Shown piece after piece: positions 10,220-20,812 of a stretch of 64,000 nucleotides of DNA (position 1 is the first letter of the stretch; each line of letters opens with the position of its first letter). The stretch comes from Rana temporaria (lineage: Eukaryota > Chordata > Amphibia > Anura > Ranidae). Under the pieces are notes generated by a model. That model was not told where the DNA came from, searched no databases, and worked only from the letters and a program-made list of their open reading frames with translations. The stretch lies in NCBI RefSeq assembly GCF_905171775.1, contig NC_053497.1, positions 40,213,781 through 40,277,780 on the forward strand, given 5' to 3'. The position numbers and the translations under genes are program-made.

Positions 10220-11416
10220 GGGCCAGATTCACAGACAAATACGTTGCTCCCCCGCGGCGTAACGTATCTGATTTACGTTACACCGCCGCAGATTTACAGC
10301 GTAAGTGCCTGATTCACAAAGCTCTTACCTGTAAACTTGCGGCGGTGTAACGTAAATCCGCTCGGCGCAAGCCCGCCTAATTCAAATGGGGCGGGCACCA
10401 TTTAAATTAGGTGCGTTCGAACGTTCTGCGCATGCTCCGTGTTAAAATTTCCTGATGTGCTTTGCGCGAAATTACGGTGCCCCAACGTTTTTTTTTTAAC
10501 AGCGACGTGCGTTACGGCGTTTCGTATTCCCGGACGTCTTACGCAAAAAAAGAAAATTCGAAATTCGATGCGGGAACGACGGCCATACTTTAACATGGCT
10601 GATCTAAAGATAAGCCATGTTAAAGCAGGTGTAAGGCCCCATACACACGAGAGGATTTATCCGCGAATACAGTCCAGCGGACCGTTTCCGGGGATAAATC
10701 CTCTCGAGGATTTCAGCGGATTTCCAATGTGATGGAGTGTACTCACCATCGCATTGAAATCCGCGCCAAAATCCTCTGGCGATGACGTGTCGCGCCGTCG
10801 CCGCGATTATGACGCGGCGACGTGCGCGACGCTGTCATATAAGGAATTCCACGCATGCGTCGAATCATTACGACGCATGCGGGGGATCCCTTCGGACGGA
10901 TGGATTCGGTGAGTCTGTACAGACCAGCGGATCCATCCTTTGGGATGGATTCCAGCAGATGGATTTGTTTAGCATGTCAGCAAATATTCGATCTGCTGGA
11001 ATCCATCCCAGGGGAGAAATATCCGTGGAAACAGATCCGCTGGCGTGTACACACCATAGGATCTATCCGCTGAAACCCATTCGCTGGGACTTTTCAGCGG
11101 ATGGATTCTATCGTGTGTATGGGGCCTAACTTTGCGATGGGAAAAACAGACGAGCGACGACGTACGAGATTGCGACGAACGCGCGGAACTTCGTGGATCG
11201 CCGTAACTAGTCATTCGCATATTCTACGCCGACCGCAATGGAATTGCCACCTAGCGGCCGGCCTAGAATTGCATCCTAAGATCCGACGGTGTAAGTCAAT
11301 TACACCTGTCGGATCTTAGGGCTAACTATGCGGAACTGAATCTATGAATCAGCCGCATAGTTAGGACGGGCGGATCACAGAGATACGACGGCGTATCTCT
11401 TCTGTGAATCTGGCCC
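10220..11416. mobile_element. foldback element interrupted by nested MITE
   Basis: Ends GGGCCAGATTCAC and GTGAATCTGGCCC; ATA on both sides (10217-10219, 11417-11419). The interior matches the copy at 7345 (cggcgcaagcccgcc, accatttaaattaggtgcg text). Without the nested 10635-11126 element and its duplication it is about 702 bases, the usual length here. Confidence 0.8.
10635..11126. mobile_element. PIF/Harbinger-like MITE, TAA duplication
   Basis: Starts GGCCCCATACACACGA and ends TCGTGTGTATGGGGCC, perfect 16-base inverted ends, flanked by TAA (10632-10634 and 11127-11129). Internal blocks of GGATTTATCCGC/GGATGGATTC recur in both orientations. Non-coding, nested within the foldback element. 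Confidence 0.82.
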
Positions 11417-11419
11417 ATA

Positions 11420-11785
11420 GTCTTTAAAGGAAATCAGCAATATGTTTGTATTTTAAATTTGTTTTCGAATTCGATCTCGGTTTCAAATTTGATTTGAATT
11501 TCGAATGAATTTTCGTTTCCTTATTTCGGAATTCGTTACTATTGTAATTTGGAAATTCGGATGCATTCGAATCGCAGAGTAATTCAAATTTAGAAAGAAA
11601 CGAACCGCACATGTTTAATTTGAATACATTTGGGCTTAACAGCAGCAATTCTTTTAGATACACTTGCACAAAGTGTTTAAAAGGGAAATCGGCAATAGTC
11701 AGCAATATATATTTATATTTTGAATCAGATTCATTTAAATTCGTTCCTATTGTGATTCGGAACTAAACAAACCGCACATGTCTAA
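11420..11785. repeat. AT-rich TTCGAATTC-rich low-complexity tract
   Basis: Words such as AAATTTG, GAATTC and TTCGAAT recur irregularly. The 93-residue minus-strand frame across it is composition-driven, with no recognisable protein. Confidence 0.5.
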
Positions 11786-11789
11786 TCGA

Positions 11790-12112
11790 TACACTGATTT
11801 CTCCTTTTCTCATATACTGATATTAATACATTGACCTCTCCTCCTTATTTGCTGACATTGATACACTGACCTCTCATCCTTCTCATACACTGCTATTGAT
11901 ACACTGACCTATTCCCACTGATATTGATACGCTGATCTCTACCCTTTTTATATACATTGACCTCACTCCTCTTTATACACAGGCATGAATACACTGACCT
12001 ATCCCCTCTTCATACACTGATAGTAATACACATCTTATACACTTACCTCTCTCCTCCTTACACACTGACATTGATACATTGAGTACCCCCCCCCTCTTCA
12101 TACACTAACATT
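11790..12112 (+). repeat. degenerate GATACACTGACCTCTC minisatellite
   Basis: Repeats of about 40 bases built from TGATATTGATACACTGACCTCTCCTCCTT-like text with many variants. The distal part is included in the 1.43-kb duplication, so it recurs at 13317-13545. Confidence 0.7.
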
Positions 12113-12212
12113 GCTAAACTTTACTCCGCAGTACCTCTTTACTCCCACAAGGTGTCTTTTTGTTTGAATGGCGCTTATTGACGCTTATTGAGGGCATTCT
12201 TTAGGTGTAGAT

Positions 12213-12320
12213 CAGGGGTGTCAAACTCAATTTCAAAGGGCTGCACCAGCAGTGTGGTTGCCCTCAAAGGGCCGGTTCTATCTGGGTCGCACTACGTACA
12301 GAGTTTAGGATTATGTCAGG
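12213..12320 (+). mobile_element. hAT element left end (copy 1)
   Basis: CAGGGGTGTCAAACTCAATTT is the terminal motif also found inverted at the right end of the hAT at 40417-40779. It is followed by GGGCTGCACCAGC and GGGCCGG text and then the minisatellite. No matching right end was found before the duplication ends. Confidence 0.65.
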
Positions 12321-13055
12321 ATTATGCTACATACAGAGGGCAGGGTTCAGCAGTGCGCTATGTATGGAGTGCAGGGATTCAGGGGTGCGCTACAAACAGA
12401 GGGCAGGGAGTGAGGGGTGCAATACGTGCGGATGGCAGGAATATAGAGGTGTGATACGTACAGAGGGCAGGGATTCAGGGGTGCACTACATACATCGGAC
12501 AGGGATTCAGGGGTGCGCTACATACATCGGGCAGGGTTTCAGGGGTGCGCTACATACAGCAGGGAAGGATTCAGGGGTGCGCTACGTACAGAGGGCAGGG
12601 ATTCAGGGGTGCGCTACGTACAGAGGGCAGGGATTCAGGGGTGCGCTACGTACAGAGGGCAGGGATTCAGGGGTGCGCTACGTACAGAGGGCAGGGATTC
12701 AGGGGTGCGCTAAGTACAAAGAGCAGGGTTCAGGAGTGTGCTATGTACAAAGGGCAGGGTTCAGGAGTGGGCTACGTACAAAGGGCAGGGATTCAGGGGT
12801 GCGCTACATACATCGGGCCGGGATTCAGGGGTGCGCTACGTACAGCGGGAAGGATTCAGGGGTGCGCTACGTACAGAGGACAGGGATTCAGGGGTGCACT
12901 ACGTACAGAGGGCAGGGATTCAGGGGTGTGCTACGTACAGAGGGCAGGGATTCAGGGGTGCACTACGTACAGAGAGCAGGGTTCAGGAGTGTGCTATGTA
13001 CAAAGGGCAGGGATTCAGGGGTGCGCTACTTACAGAGGGCAGTGTTCAGGGGTGC
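12320..13055 (+). repeat. 32-bp minisatellite (copy 1)
   Basis: About 22 units of a 32-base motif with the words GATTCAGGGGTGCGCTAC and GTACAGAGGGCAGG. Because the unit is not a multiple of three and lacks stops, all three forward frames stay open (263, 218 and 135 residues) with the same cycling peptide; they are not genes. Confidence 0.9.
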
Positions 13056-13644
13056 TCTGTGCCCAATGTGCAACATCACTTTCACCTCTCCTCCTGGATT
13101 CTGACCCCTGCACCCAGCACTCTGCCCCCATCCCCCCACCTCTAAACACATCTTCCCACCAAAGCAAACCTCCCATCTGTACTCTCTCCTACCTGGTGTA
13201 AGATGGCATTTACAAGAATGGTTTCATGGCCAGTACTGCTACAAGTCCTTAAAACCCCTCCCTCAAGGTTCAGCCACCCCATGTAGATTGGAACACACAG
13301 ACACCGGAGCCGTCTACTATTGATACACTGACCTATTCCCACTGATATTGATACGCTGATCTCTACCCTTTTTATATACATTGACCTCACTCCTCTTTAT
13401 ACACAGGCATGAATACACTGACCTATCCCCTCTTCATACACTGATAGTAATACACATCTTATACACTTACCTCTCTCCTCCTTACACACTGACATTGATA
13501 CATTGAGTACCCCCCCCCCTCTTCATACACTAACATTGCTAAACTTTACTCCGCAGTACCTCTTTACTCCCACAAGGTGTCCTCAGTCTTTTTGTTTGAA
13601 TGGCGCTTATTGACGCTTATTGAGGGCATTCTTTAGGTGTAGAT

Positions 13645-13752
13645 CAGGGGTGTCAAACTCAATTTCAAAGGGCTGCACCAGCAGTGTGGTTGCCCTCAAA
13701 GGGCCGGTTCTATCTGAGTCGCACTACGTACAGAGTTTAGGATTATGTCAGG
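13645..13752 (+). mobile_element. hAT element left end (copy 2)
   Basis: Same CAGGGGTGTCAAACTC end as at 12213, shifted by 1432 bases. Confidence 0.65.
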
Positions 13753-14487
13753 ATTATGCTACATACAGAGGGCAGGGTTCAGCAGTGCGCTATGTATGGA
13801 GTGCAGGGATTCAGGGGTGCGCTACAAACAGAGGGCAGGGAGTGAGGGGTGCAATACGTGCGGATGGCAGGAATATAGAGGTGTGATACGTACAGAGGGC
13901 AGGGATTCAGGGGTGCACTACATACATCGGACAGGGATTCAGGGGTGCGCTACATACATCGGGCAGGGTTTCAGGGGTGCGCTACATACAGCAGGGAAGG
14001 ATTCAGGGGTGCGCTACGTACAGAGGGCAGGGATTCAGGGGTGCGCTACGTACAGAGGGCAGGGATTCAGGGGTGCGCTACGTACAGAGGGCAGGGATTC
14101 AGGGGTGCGCTACGTACAGAGGGCAGGGATTCAGGGGTGCGCTAAGTACAAAGAGCAGGGTTCAGGAGTGTGCTATGTACAAAGGGCAGGGTTCAGGAGT
14201 GGGCTACGTACAAAGGGCAGGGATTCAGGGGTGCGCTACATACATCGGGCCGGGATTCAGGGGTGCGCTACGTACAGCGGGAAGGATTCAGGGGTGCGCT
14301 ACGTACAGAGGACAGGGATTCAGGGGTGCACTACGTACAGAGGGCAGGGATTCAGGGGTGCGCTACGTACAGAGGGCAGGGATTCAGGGGTGCACTACGT
14401 ACAGAGAGCAGGGTTCAGGAGTGTGCTATGTACAAAGGGCAGGGATTCAGGGGTGCGCTACTTACAGAGGGCAGTGTTCAGGGGTGC
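13752..14487 (+). repeat. 32-bp minisatellite (copy 2)
   Basis: Duplicate of the 12320-13055 array with the same unit order and almost the same unit variants, so the array was copied as a block and not re-expanded. Confidence 0.9.
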
Positions 14488-14746
14488 TCTGTGCCCAATG
14501 TGCAACATCACTTTCACCTCTCCTCCTGGATTCTGACCCCTGCACCCAGCACTCTGCCCCCATCCCCCCACCTCTAAACACATCTTCCCACCAAAGCAAA
14601 CCTCCCATCTGTACTCTCTCCTACCTGGTGTAAGATGGCATTTACAAGAATGGTTTCATGGCCAGTACTGCTACAAGTCCTTAAAACCCCTCCCTCAAGG
14701 TTCAGCCACCCCATGTAGATTGGAACACACAGACACCGGAGCCGTC

Positions 14747-14888
14747 GGGTACTTCTGCCAATGACAGGCTGTCGATATGTGTCCCCCATCGGATAGTGCT
14801 TGGCATGGACTGCGCAATTTCCTTGGACTGCGCAATTTCATAGGATGCATTAAGATGAAAAAAACACAAACCTTTATAACCCCTTTAA
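14747..14888 (-). mobile_element. Kolobok-like MITE end fragment
   Basis: Ends TTATAACCCCTTTAA at 14888; read on the minus strand this is TTAAAGGGGTTATAAAGG, the family start seen at 16617. GGATGCATTAAGATG text also matches. The other end is missing at the duplication boundary. Confidence 0.65.
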
Positions 14889-14980
14889 TTGAACAGACTG
14901 GAGTTAGAAGCTGATTGGTCTCTTTGCACAGCTGTACCAGATTTTGCACTCTACACAATTTTAGTAAATTAACCCCTGTG
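14889..14980 (+). repeat. half of a GTAAATTAACCCC dispersed palindrome
   Basis: AGAAGCTGATTGG, CAGATTTTGCACTC and TTTTAGTAAATTAACCCC match one arm of a frog repeat that I recall as a palindrome. Only one arm is present. Family name not known to me. Confidence 0.4.
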
Positions 14981-15080
14981 TATTCATACTGAGATTGGCA
15001 CTGATATCATCATGTCAGCACCACTCTCTGCATCAGCTACTGCCCAACACCAAGAGAAGAGTCTGCTGCCTAAAGACATT

Positions 15081-15813
15081 GGGGTAGATTCAGGTACATT
15101 TGCGCCCTCTTACAGAGGCGCAGCGTACCGTTTTTACGCTAGGCCTCCCTAAATTACGTGCGCTACGCTTCATTCACGAAGCAGTAGCTCTGTAATTTGC
15201 GTGTGCGCTCTGTAAAACTGCCCGGCGTAAGCGCGCGTAATTTAAATGATCCCGTAGGGGGCGTGGATCATTTAAATTAGGCGCGTTCCCGCGCGGAACA
15301 TAGTGCGCATGCTCCGTCGGGAAACTTTCCCGACGTGCATTGCGGTAAATGACGTCGCAAGGACGTCATTTGCTTCAACGTGAACGTAAATGGTGTCCAG
15401 CGCCATTCACGATTCACTTACGCAAACAACGTAATTTTTAAAAATCGCGACGCGGGAACGACGGGTATACTTAGCATTGGCTGCCCCTGCTAATAGCATG
15501 GGCAGCCTTACGCAGAAACCGACGAACGCAAAAGACGTAAAATGCGAACGCAGGGCGCACGTACGGTTGTGAATCGGCGTGTGTATGCAATTTGCATACT
15601 CTACGCTGACCACTACGGGAACGCCACCTAGTGGCCATCGTAAGAATTCAGCCTGCGATACGACAGCATAAGAGCCTTATGCCAGTCATATCTTAGGCTG
15701 CAGTCGGCGTATCGAGCTTTCTGAATACAGAAAAGTCGATACGCCGGCGCAACTAAGCAATTGCGCTGCGTATCTATGGATACGCAGACGCAATTGCTTA
15801 CTGAATCTACCCC
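15081..15813. mobile_element. foldback element, GGGGTAGATTC ends
   Basis: Ends GGGGTAGATTCAG and CTGAATCTACCCC with ATT on both sides (15078-15080, 15814-15816). Internal CATGCTCCGTCGGG and CGACGTGCATTGCGG text ties it to the other foldback copies; its terminal motif is a variant (GTAG for CCAG). Confidence 0.8.
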
Positions 15814-15816
15814 ATT

Positions 15817-16616
15817 AAAAAAAAAATCTTAAGGAATTAAATACACATGGGGGGCGGCTGGAGCCATAAGCTGGGCTGTAAAGTCCAGCTCCAGGCAACA
15901 TAATATAAATGGAGCCAGCTCTGGGCATTTTTTGAGCCAGGTAAAAAACAAAAAGGGTTAGGACATCTGTTATGCATTTACTGCTGTCTGTTTCCCTATT
16001 GGGGCTTCCCCTCCTTCCCTGTCCTAGCAAAACCTTGACACAGGAAATCACCCAAATGAGGACCCAGCACAAGAAAACTGACAGATGTTTCAATCCTTCT
16101 CCATTGCTTTTTATTGCTGTTTGCGTCTCAGCTGGAGAATTTTTTTTTTTTACTTGCTTTTCTATCAACAGGAGGATATGAAATGAGATGAAACCTCTCC
16201 ATAGGGGACACAGGCAGCAAAATAACATTTGAGTAACTTAACTTTTGTTGAGAAAAAATAATCCCAGGTGATCAATGTACTGTACAGTGTGGGAATTTTA
16301 CCAAACTTTGTAGCAGAGTTATAGCTGTTTCACCAGATTGATGCCATACTGAAACTGTGTGGATGGGTCTGGTTTATTATAGTCAGCTGGTGCAGTTTCA
16401 GTGTTCTAATTAGAAAAGCTGCTGTGTCTGCATACATTTATAAGTATTTAACCCTTGGGGAGTATCTCACCAAAACTGACATTTGTATTACAAGTGTTCA
16501 GGCTTCTTTGAAAATCAGTGAGCCAATCACACAAGCAGGAAATTACATTTGGTGGGGTACAGAATGCCTCCAGGTTGCCATATTGACGTTTACAGAAAAT
16601 TACAGCTGCTGCTGAT
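15817..16616. other. no gene; possible old repeats
   Basis: Non-coding. The stretch 15900-16200 has the feel of an internal MITE block seen in frogs, but I cannot place its ends. The 137-residue minus frame has no recognisable domain. Confidence 0.35.
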
Positions 16617-17039
16617 TTAAAGGGGTTGTAAAGGTAATTTTTTATTTTTTTGAAATAACAAAGATGTTATACTTACCTCCACTGTGCAGCTCGTTTTGCA
16701 CAGCGTGGCCCCGATCATCCTCCTCTGGGGTCCCTCTGCGGCTGTCTCGGCTCCTCCTCGCAAAAGCCAATTCCCTTCTTCCCAAGGTGGTTAGCTTGCG
16801 GGCGCGCTCCTGTGATCCTGCTATAGTTGCCATTGTGCTGCGTCATTGATTTAATTGGCAGCAGCAGGAGCCAATGACGAGCTGCCTCAAGCTGGGGAAA
16901 ACCATTGTGGGAACGAGCCCACAGAGTTTCGTGGCTTAGGTAAGTAAAACGGTGGGGCCGGAGAGTGCAAGGTGTTTTTTCACCTTAATGCATAGGATGC
17001 ATTAAGGTGAAAAAACACAAAGCTTTACAACCCCTTTAA
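16617..17039. mobile_element. Kolobok-like MITE
   Basis: Starts TTAAAGGGGTTGTAAAGG and ends with its inverse (ACAACCCCTTTAA); TTAA at 16617-16620 and 17036-17039. GCATAGGATGCATTAAGGTG forms a second internal palindrome near the right end. Non-coding, 423 bases. Confidence 0.8.
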
Positions 17040-17543
17040 AAGAAAAGAAGATATAGTGAAAGAAAGATTTGTATTTATTTTTTTACTATTCTATGCATTA
17101 AGGTAAAAAGAACATGTGTGTGTAGCCCCCAGCACCCCTATTATACTTACCTGAGCTCGATGCCGATCCAGTGCTGTGCACAAGAGCAGTATCGCTGCTC
17201 CCTCTCTCTCCTTACAGGCTCAGAGGGAGCATTGGGAGTCATTAGCTCCTGCTGCTGTCAATCACAGGCATTGAGGAGGGAGTGGGGGGCAGGGCTGAGC
17301 TACACTGTGTGTTTTAATGGACACACAGAGCTTGTCTCGGGATCGAGCCCGTATGAGTGCCCCCTTTAGGAAATGGCTTGCTGTGGGGGTGCTCAGCAGG
17401 TGGGAGGAGCCAGGAGCACCAGTGGGGGACCTGAGAAGAGGGGGATCAGTGCTGCTCCATTAAAAACCATTACACAGAGCAGGAAAGTATAACATGTTTT
17501 TTATTTTTAAAAGAAAATATGTTTACCTTTACAATCACTTTAA
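17036..17543. mobile_element. Kolobok-like MITE, degraded left end
   Basis: Shares TTAA 17036-17039 with the previous element and ends TACAATCACTTTAA at 17543. The left terminal motif is eroded. The middle (17150-17360) matches 33420-33640, including GATCGAGC and ATGAGTGCCCCC text. Confidence 0.6.
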
Positions 17544-18024
17544 AGCGGAGCTCCACCCTAAAGTGGAACTCACGCTGATCGGAACCCTCCCCCCCTCCGG
17601 TTTCACATTTGACACCTTTCAGGGGGAGGGGGGTGCAGATACCTGTCTAAAGACAGGTATTTGCACCCACTTCCAGCCACACAGTCTCGGGCAGAACGTC
17701 ACCTCCCGTCCCCGTCCCCCTCCCGTTGTGCTCTGGCAACACTCGGCTCCCAGAGCACAGCGGGAGCCAATCAGCGGCGCAACGCAACTCGCGCATGCGC
17801 CGTAGGGAACCGGGTAGTGAAGCCGGAGCGCTTCACTTCCTGGTTCCCTCACTGAGGATGGCGGGGGGGGGGGGGAAGCAGAGTGACGAGCGATCGCTCG
17901 TCCTCTGCTGCGGACGGCGCTGGACTCCAGGACAGGTAAGTGTCCTAATATTAAAAGTCAGCAGCTGCAGTATTTGTAGCTGCTGGCTTTTAATATTTTT
18001 TTTTTCATGGCACATCCGCTTTAA
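17540..18024. mobile_element. Kolobok-like MITE
   Basis: Starts TTAAAGCGGAGCTCCACCC and ends GCACATCCGCTTTAA; TTAA at 17540-17543 and 18021-18024. Includes a hairpin (TATTAAAAGTCAGCAGCTGC and its inverse) at about 17947-17998, a structure also found in the related copy at 46595. Confidence 0.8.
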
Positions 18025-18067
18025 TAACAACAATAATTTGCAACATGGCGTGTGTAGCAATTGTATA

Positions 18068-18069
<2 letters not shown>

Positions 18070-18112
<43 letters not shown>
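18070..18112. repeat. (TA)n microsatellite
   Basis: About 21 uninterrupted TA units. Confidence 0.95.
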
Positions 18113-18113
<1 letters not shown>

Positions 18114-18162
18114 TTTTTTTTTATTTGCTGCATTTTTATTTACACAAAAGCACAGTTACCCT

Positions 18163-18688
18163 TTAAAGCGGAGGTTCACCCTTAGAGAGCACTTTTTAGC
18201 CTTTGATTCCTGCTCGTTTTCTCTAGGGGAATCGGCTATTTGTTTTAAAATATGTGCAGTACTTACCCGTTTACGAGATGCATCCTCTCCGTCGCTTCCG
18301 GGTATGGGTCTTCGGGAATGGGCGTTCCTTCTTGATTGACAGTCTTCCGAGAGGCTTCCGACGGTCGCATCCATCGCGTCACGATTTTCCGAAAGAAGCC
18401 GAACGTCGGTGCGCAGGCGCAGTATAGAGCCGCACCGACGTTCGGCTTCTTTCGGCTACGAGTGACGCGATGGATGCGACCGTCGGAAGCCTCTCGGAAG
18501 ACTGTCAATCAAGAAGGAACGCCCGCTCCCGAAGACCCATACCCGGAAGCGACGGAAGAAGATGCATCTCGAAAACGGGTAAGTACTGCTCATATTTTAA
18601 TACAAATAGCCGATTCCCCTAGACAAAACGAGCAGGAAGCTAAGGGGAAAATTTTTTTTTTTAATAAATGGGTGAACTCCCGCTTTAA
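18163..18688. mobile_element. palindromic Kolobok-like MITE
   Basis: Starts TTAAAGCGGAGGTTCACCC and ends GGGTGAACTCCCGCTTTAA; TTAA at 18163-18166 and 18685-18688. Arms of about 250 bases pair around GCGCAGGCGCAGTATAGAGC near 18420. It is a diverged cousin of 6217-6740. The mirrored frames on both strands (81 and 135 residues sharing MTVFREASDGRIHRV) are palindrome artefacts. Confidence 0.85.
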
Positions 18689-19630
18689 AGAAGTCTTAAC
18701 ACTTTCATGCAATAAAAGTTTGACTGGAGCTGCTGAGTTTTAATTTGTCTATTTATTCATTTAAAAATATTTTCCTACAGTACCTAATTGTTGGTAACGA
18801 TGCAGTAAATTGGATTTACTATCAACAATTTACAAATGGGTTAAGGAACAATTGACCCCAAGCTTGTGGTTGATTTCAGCAATTTTCCAGCCGGCCTTTC
18901 CATACAAATAATTGTATTATTGTGTTTTTTGGATAAACAAAAAAAAGGAATAACATCCTACTAAATAGGAGCAAATAACTGCATCACCATTCGGTATCCA
19001 ACTGCCAAATCTCATAGCTGTTTACAAAATCTGCCAGTCTTTGCCATCCTAATACAGAGATGGCATATTTCTCCACTCCAAATAATAAACTGGCATGAAA
19101 ACACAGGCCTATCCAAACAGACAGACATGAGTGCAAGCTCTGACATGAAAATACATGGGTACTGTAGTACGGGGGAGTTGTAATAGGCTGTAGAAGAATA
19201 TTTTCCTGGCAGGCTGGGCAGGCTTTGTGGTTTAGCTGTGTTATTACACTGGCATTTTACTCTAAATATAACCTGACTACAAGGCGGATCCTGTCTGTGC
19301 CCCTACGTGATTATTGCACCCTGGCACTGTCACCCAGTGTCCCACTGTCCATAGTGGCACAGATGTAAATATAACCCATGGTGGCGCTACCCTTGGCATT
19401 TCTTGTTTTACCAGAGCTCATAGGGGTGCCGAGCCCACAGATCAGTCTGATTCCATCTTTTATTTCTGCACTAAAGGCCAACTTTAAATTAGAAGACAAC
19501 CTTCAAATTAGAACTTTATATTAGAAGACAACCTTTATATTAGAAGGAAAGGCTATGCACTAACCAAGCTTTGAAATGCTTCTCTCCCATTGGCATATTT
19601 GCTAAACACAGTTTGCAATACATGTCAGTG
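18689..19630. other. no recognised feature
   Basis: Non-coding sequence. Three short direct repeats of TTAGAAGACAACCTT lie near 19490-19545. Nothing else is supportable. Confidence 0.4.
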
Positions 19631-19631
19631 T

Positions 19632-19830
19632 AAATATATTTTTAAATCATCTTTCTAGTAGTCACATGACCACACAGCTCTGAATAATGTGTAATGTGGA
19701 GAGCCAACAACAGGGATGAGTTACATAGAGCAGTGACATCATCGGCTGTAGTTCACTGCTCTAGGTTGTCGCAGGGGACCCGGAGCTCTGTAATCATGTG
19801 ACCACTAGGAAAATTATTAGATATGTTTTT
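19632..19830. repeat. imperfect palindrome, probable MITE
   Basis: TCTAGTAGTCACATGACCACACAGCTC at left (about 19655) is mirrored by GGAGCTCTGTAATCATGTGACCACTAG at right (about 19782), with GAGCAGTGA/TCACTGCTC inside. Ends are not defined well enough for a superfamily call. Confidence 0.5.
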
Positions 19831-19863
19831 TAATCTGACATTTGATATAAGCTACATGCATTG

Positions 19864-20220
19864 GGTGACCAGACATCCCAAGTTTCTGGGGACAGTCCCC
19901 GGATTGAGGACACTGTCCCCGGAGCCAGTTTGTCCCCGGATTGCAGTGGCATGAAGGGGGGGGGGCATCTGGTACTCTCGCCCTGGGTGCAACATTTGGG
20001 GGGCGGAAATCATTACTGTGCCCCCCAATTGTGCTGTGTTGCCCCCTCCAGGAACTCCTGTAGTCCAGCCTGTCCCCCATGATCTATCTTATGGGGGGCG
20101 GCCCATGTGTGTAAGAACAGCGGAGGGGAGGGGCGGCGCAGAGTGCATGGCGGCTATTGGAGAAGCTCTTGGCAGGGGATACCGAGGAGCGGCTGGGGGG
20201 GGGTGGTGTGCAGGAATCAG
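19864..20220 (+). mobile_element. hAT-like element, left part
   Basis: GGGTGACCAGACATCCC with GGGGACAGTCCCCGGATTG is a terminal region I recognise from vertebrate hAT families. No 8-base duplication was established; the matching right end may be CACTCTACACCACTG at 20798-20812. Confidence 0.4.
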
Positions 20221-20712
20221 GAAGGTCAGTGTAGTGGTCAGTATAGGGATCAGGTAGGTCAATGTAGTGGTCAGTGTAGGGATCAAGTAGATCAGTGTAG
20301 GAATCAGGTAGGTTAGGGTAGTGGATAGTGTAGAAATCAGGTAGGTTAGTGTAGTGGTCAGTGTAGGAATCAGGTAGGTCAGTGTAGGGATAAGGTAGGT
20401 CAGTGTAGGATTTAGGTAGGTCAGTGTAGGGATAAGGTAGGTCAGTGTAGGATTTAGGTAGGTCAGTGTAGGGATAAGTTAGGTCAGTGTAGGATTAAGG
20501 TAGGTCAGTGTAGGGATAAGGTAGGTCAGTGTAGTGGTCAGTGTAGGGATAAGGTAGGTCAGTGTAGGGATAAGGTAGGTCAGTGTAGGATTTAGGTAGG
20601 TCAGTGTAGTGGTCAGTGTAGAAATCAGGTAGGTCAGTGTAGTGGTCAGTGTAGGAATCAGGTAGGTTAGTGCAGTGGTCAGGTAGGTCAGTGTAGGAAT
20701 CAAGTTGGTCAG
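20221..20712 (+). repeat. GTAGGTCAGTGTAGG minisatellite
   Basis: Units of about 21 bases (GGTAGGTCAGTGTAGGGATAA) alternate with longer GTGTAGTGGTCAGTGTAGGAATCA units. The 74-residue minus-strand frame reads LTYLIPT repeatedly and is an array artefact. Confidence 0.9.
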
Positions 20713-20812
20713 TAATACTGTACTAATGAAAGGGACTCAGGGAGTGCTAAAGGTCTGGTGGGGGGTGCAAATTTCTTGCCTTGTCCCGCCGCTGACAACC
20801 CACTCTACACCA
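20713..20812 (+). mobile_element. probable hAT right end; shared 100-bp block
   Basis: GGGACTCAGGGAGTGCTAAAG ... GCAAATTTCTTGCCTTG ... ACAACCCACTCTACACCACTG. The inverse of its end is CAGTGGTGTAGAGTGGG, a hAT-style terminus. A diverged copy lies at 35362-35465 inside another hAT. Confidence 0.45.

Larger units (their letters stand above)
11893..13316 (+). repeat. tandem duplication, copy 1 (1.42 kb)
   Basis: Sequence from CTATTGATACACTGACC to GACACCGGAGCCGTC recurs directly as 13317-14746. Differences seen by eye are one 7-base insertion (CCTCAGT) after CACAAGGTGTC in copy 2, one base in a C run and a few substitutions. Such identity implies a very recent duplication or an assembly artefact. 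Confidence 0.88.
13317..14746 (+). repeat. tandem duplication, copy 2 (1.43 kb)
   Basis: Second copy of 11893-13316, in direct orientation and immediately adjacent. It ends at GCCGTC (14746), where the sequence departs into a MITE fragment while copy 1 runs straight into copy 2. Confidence 0.88.

Noticed and set aside
12313..13201. Open frames of 263, 218 and 135 residues, repeated in the second copy at 13745-14633
   Set aside because: The 32-base unit lacks stops and is not a multiple of three, so all forward frames stay open. The match between copies comes from a recent block duplication, not from selection on protein.
18263..18743. Matching proteins on opposite strands, suggesting a duplicated gene
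   Set aside because: They are the two arms of a palindromic MITE read in opposite directions.
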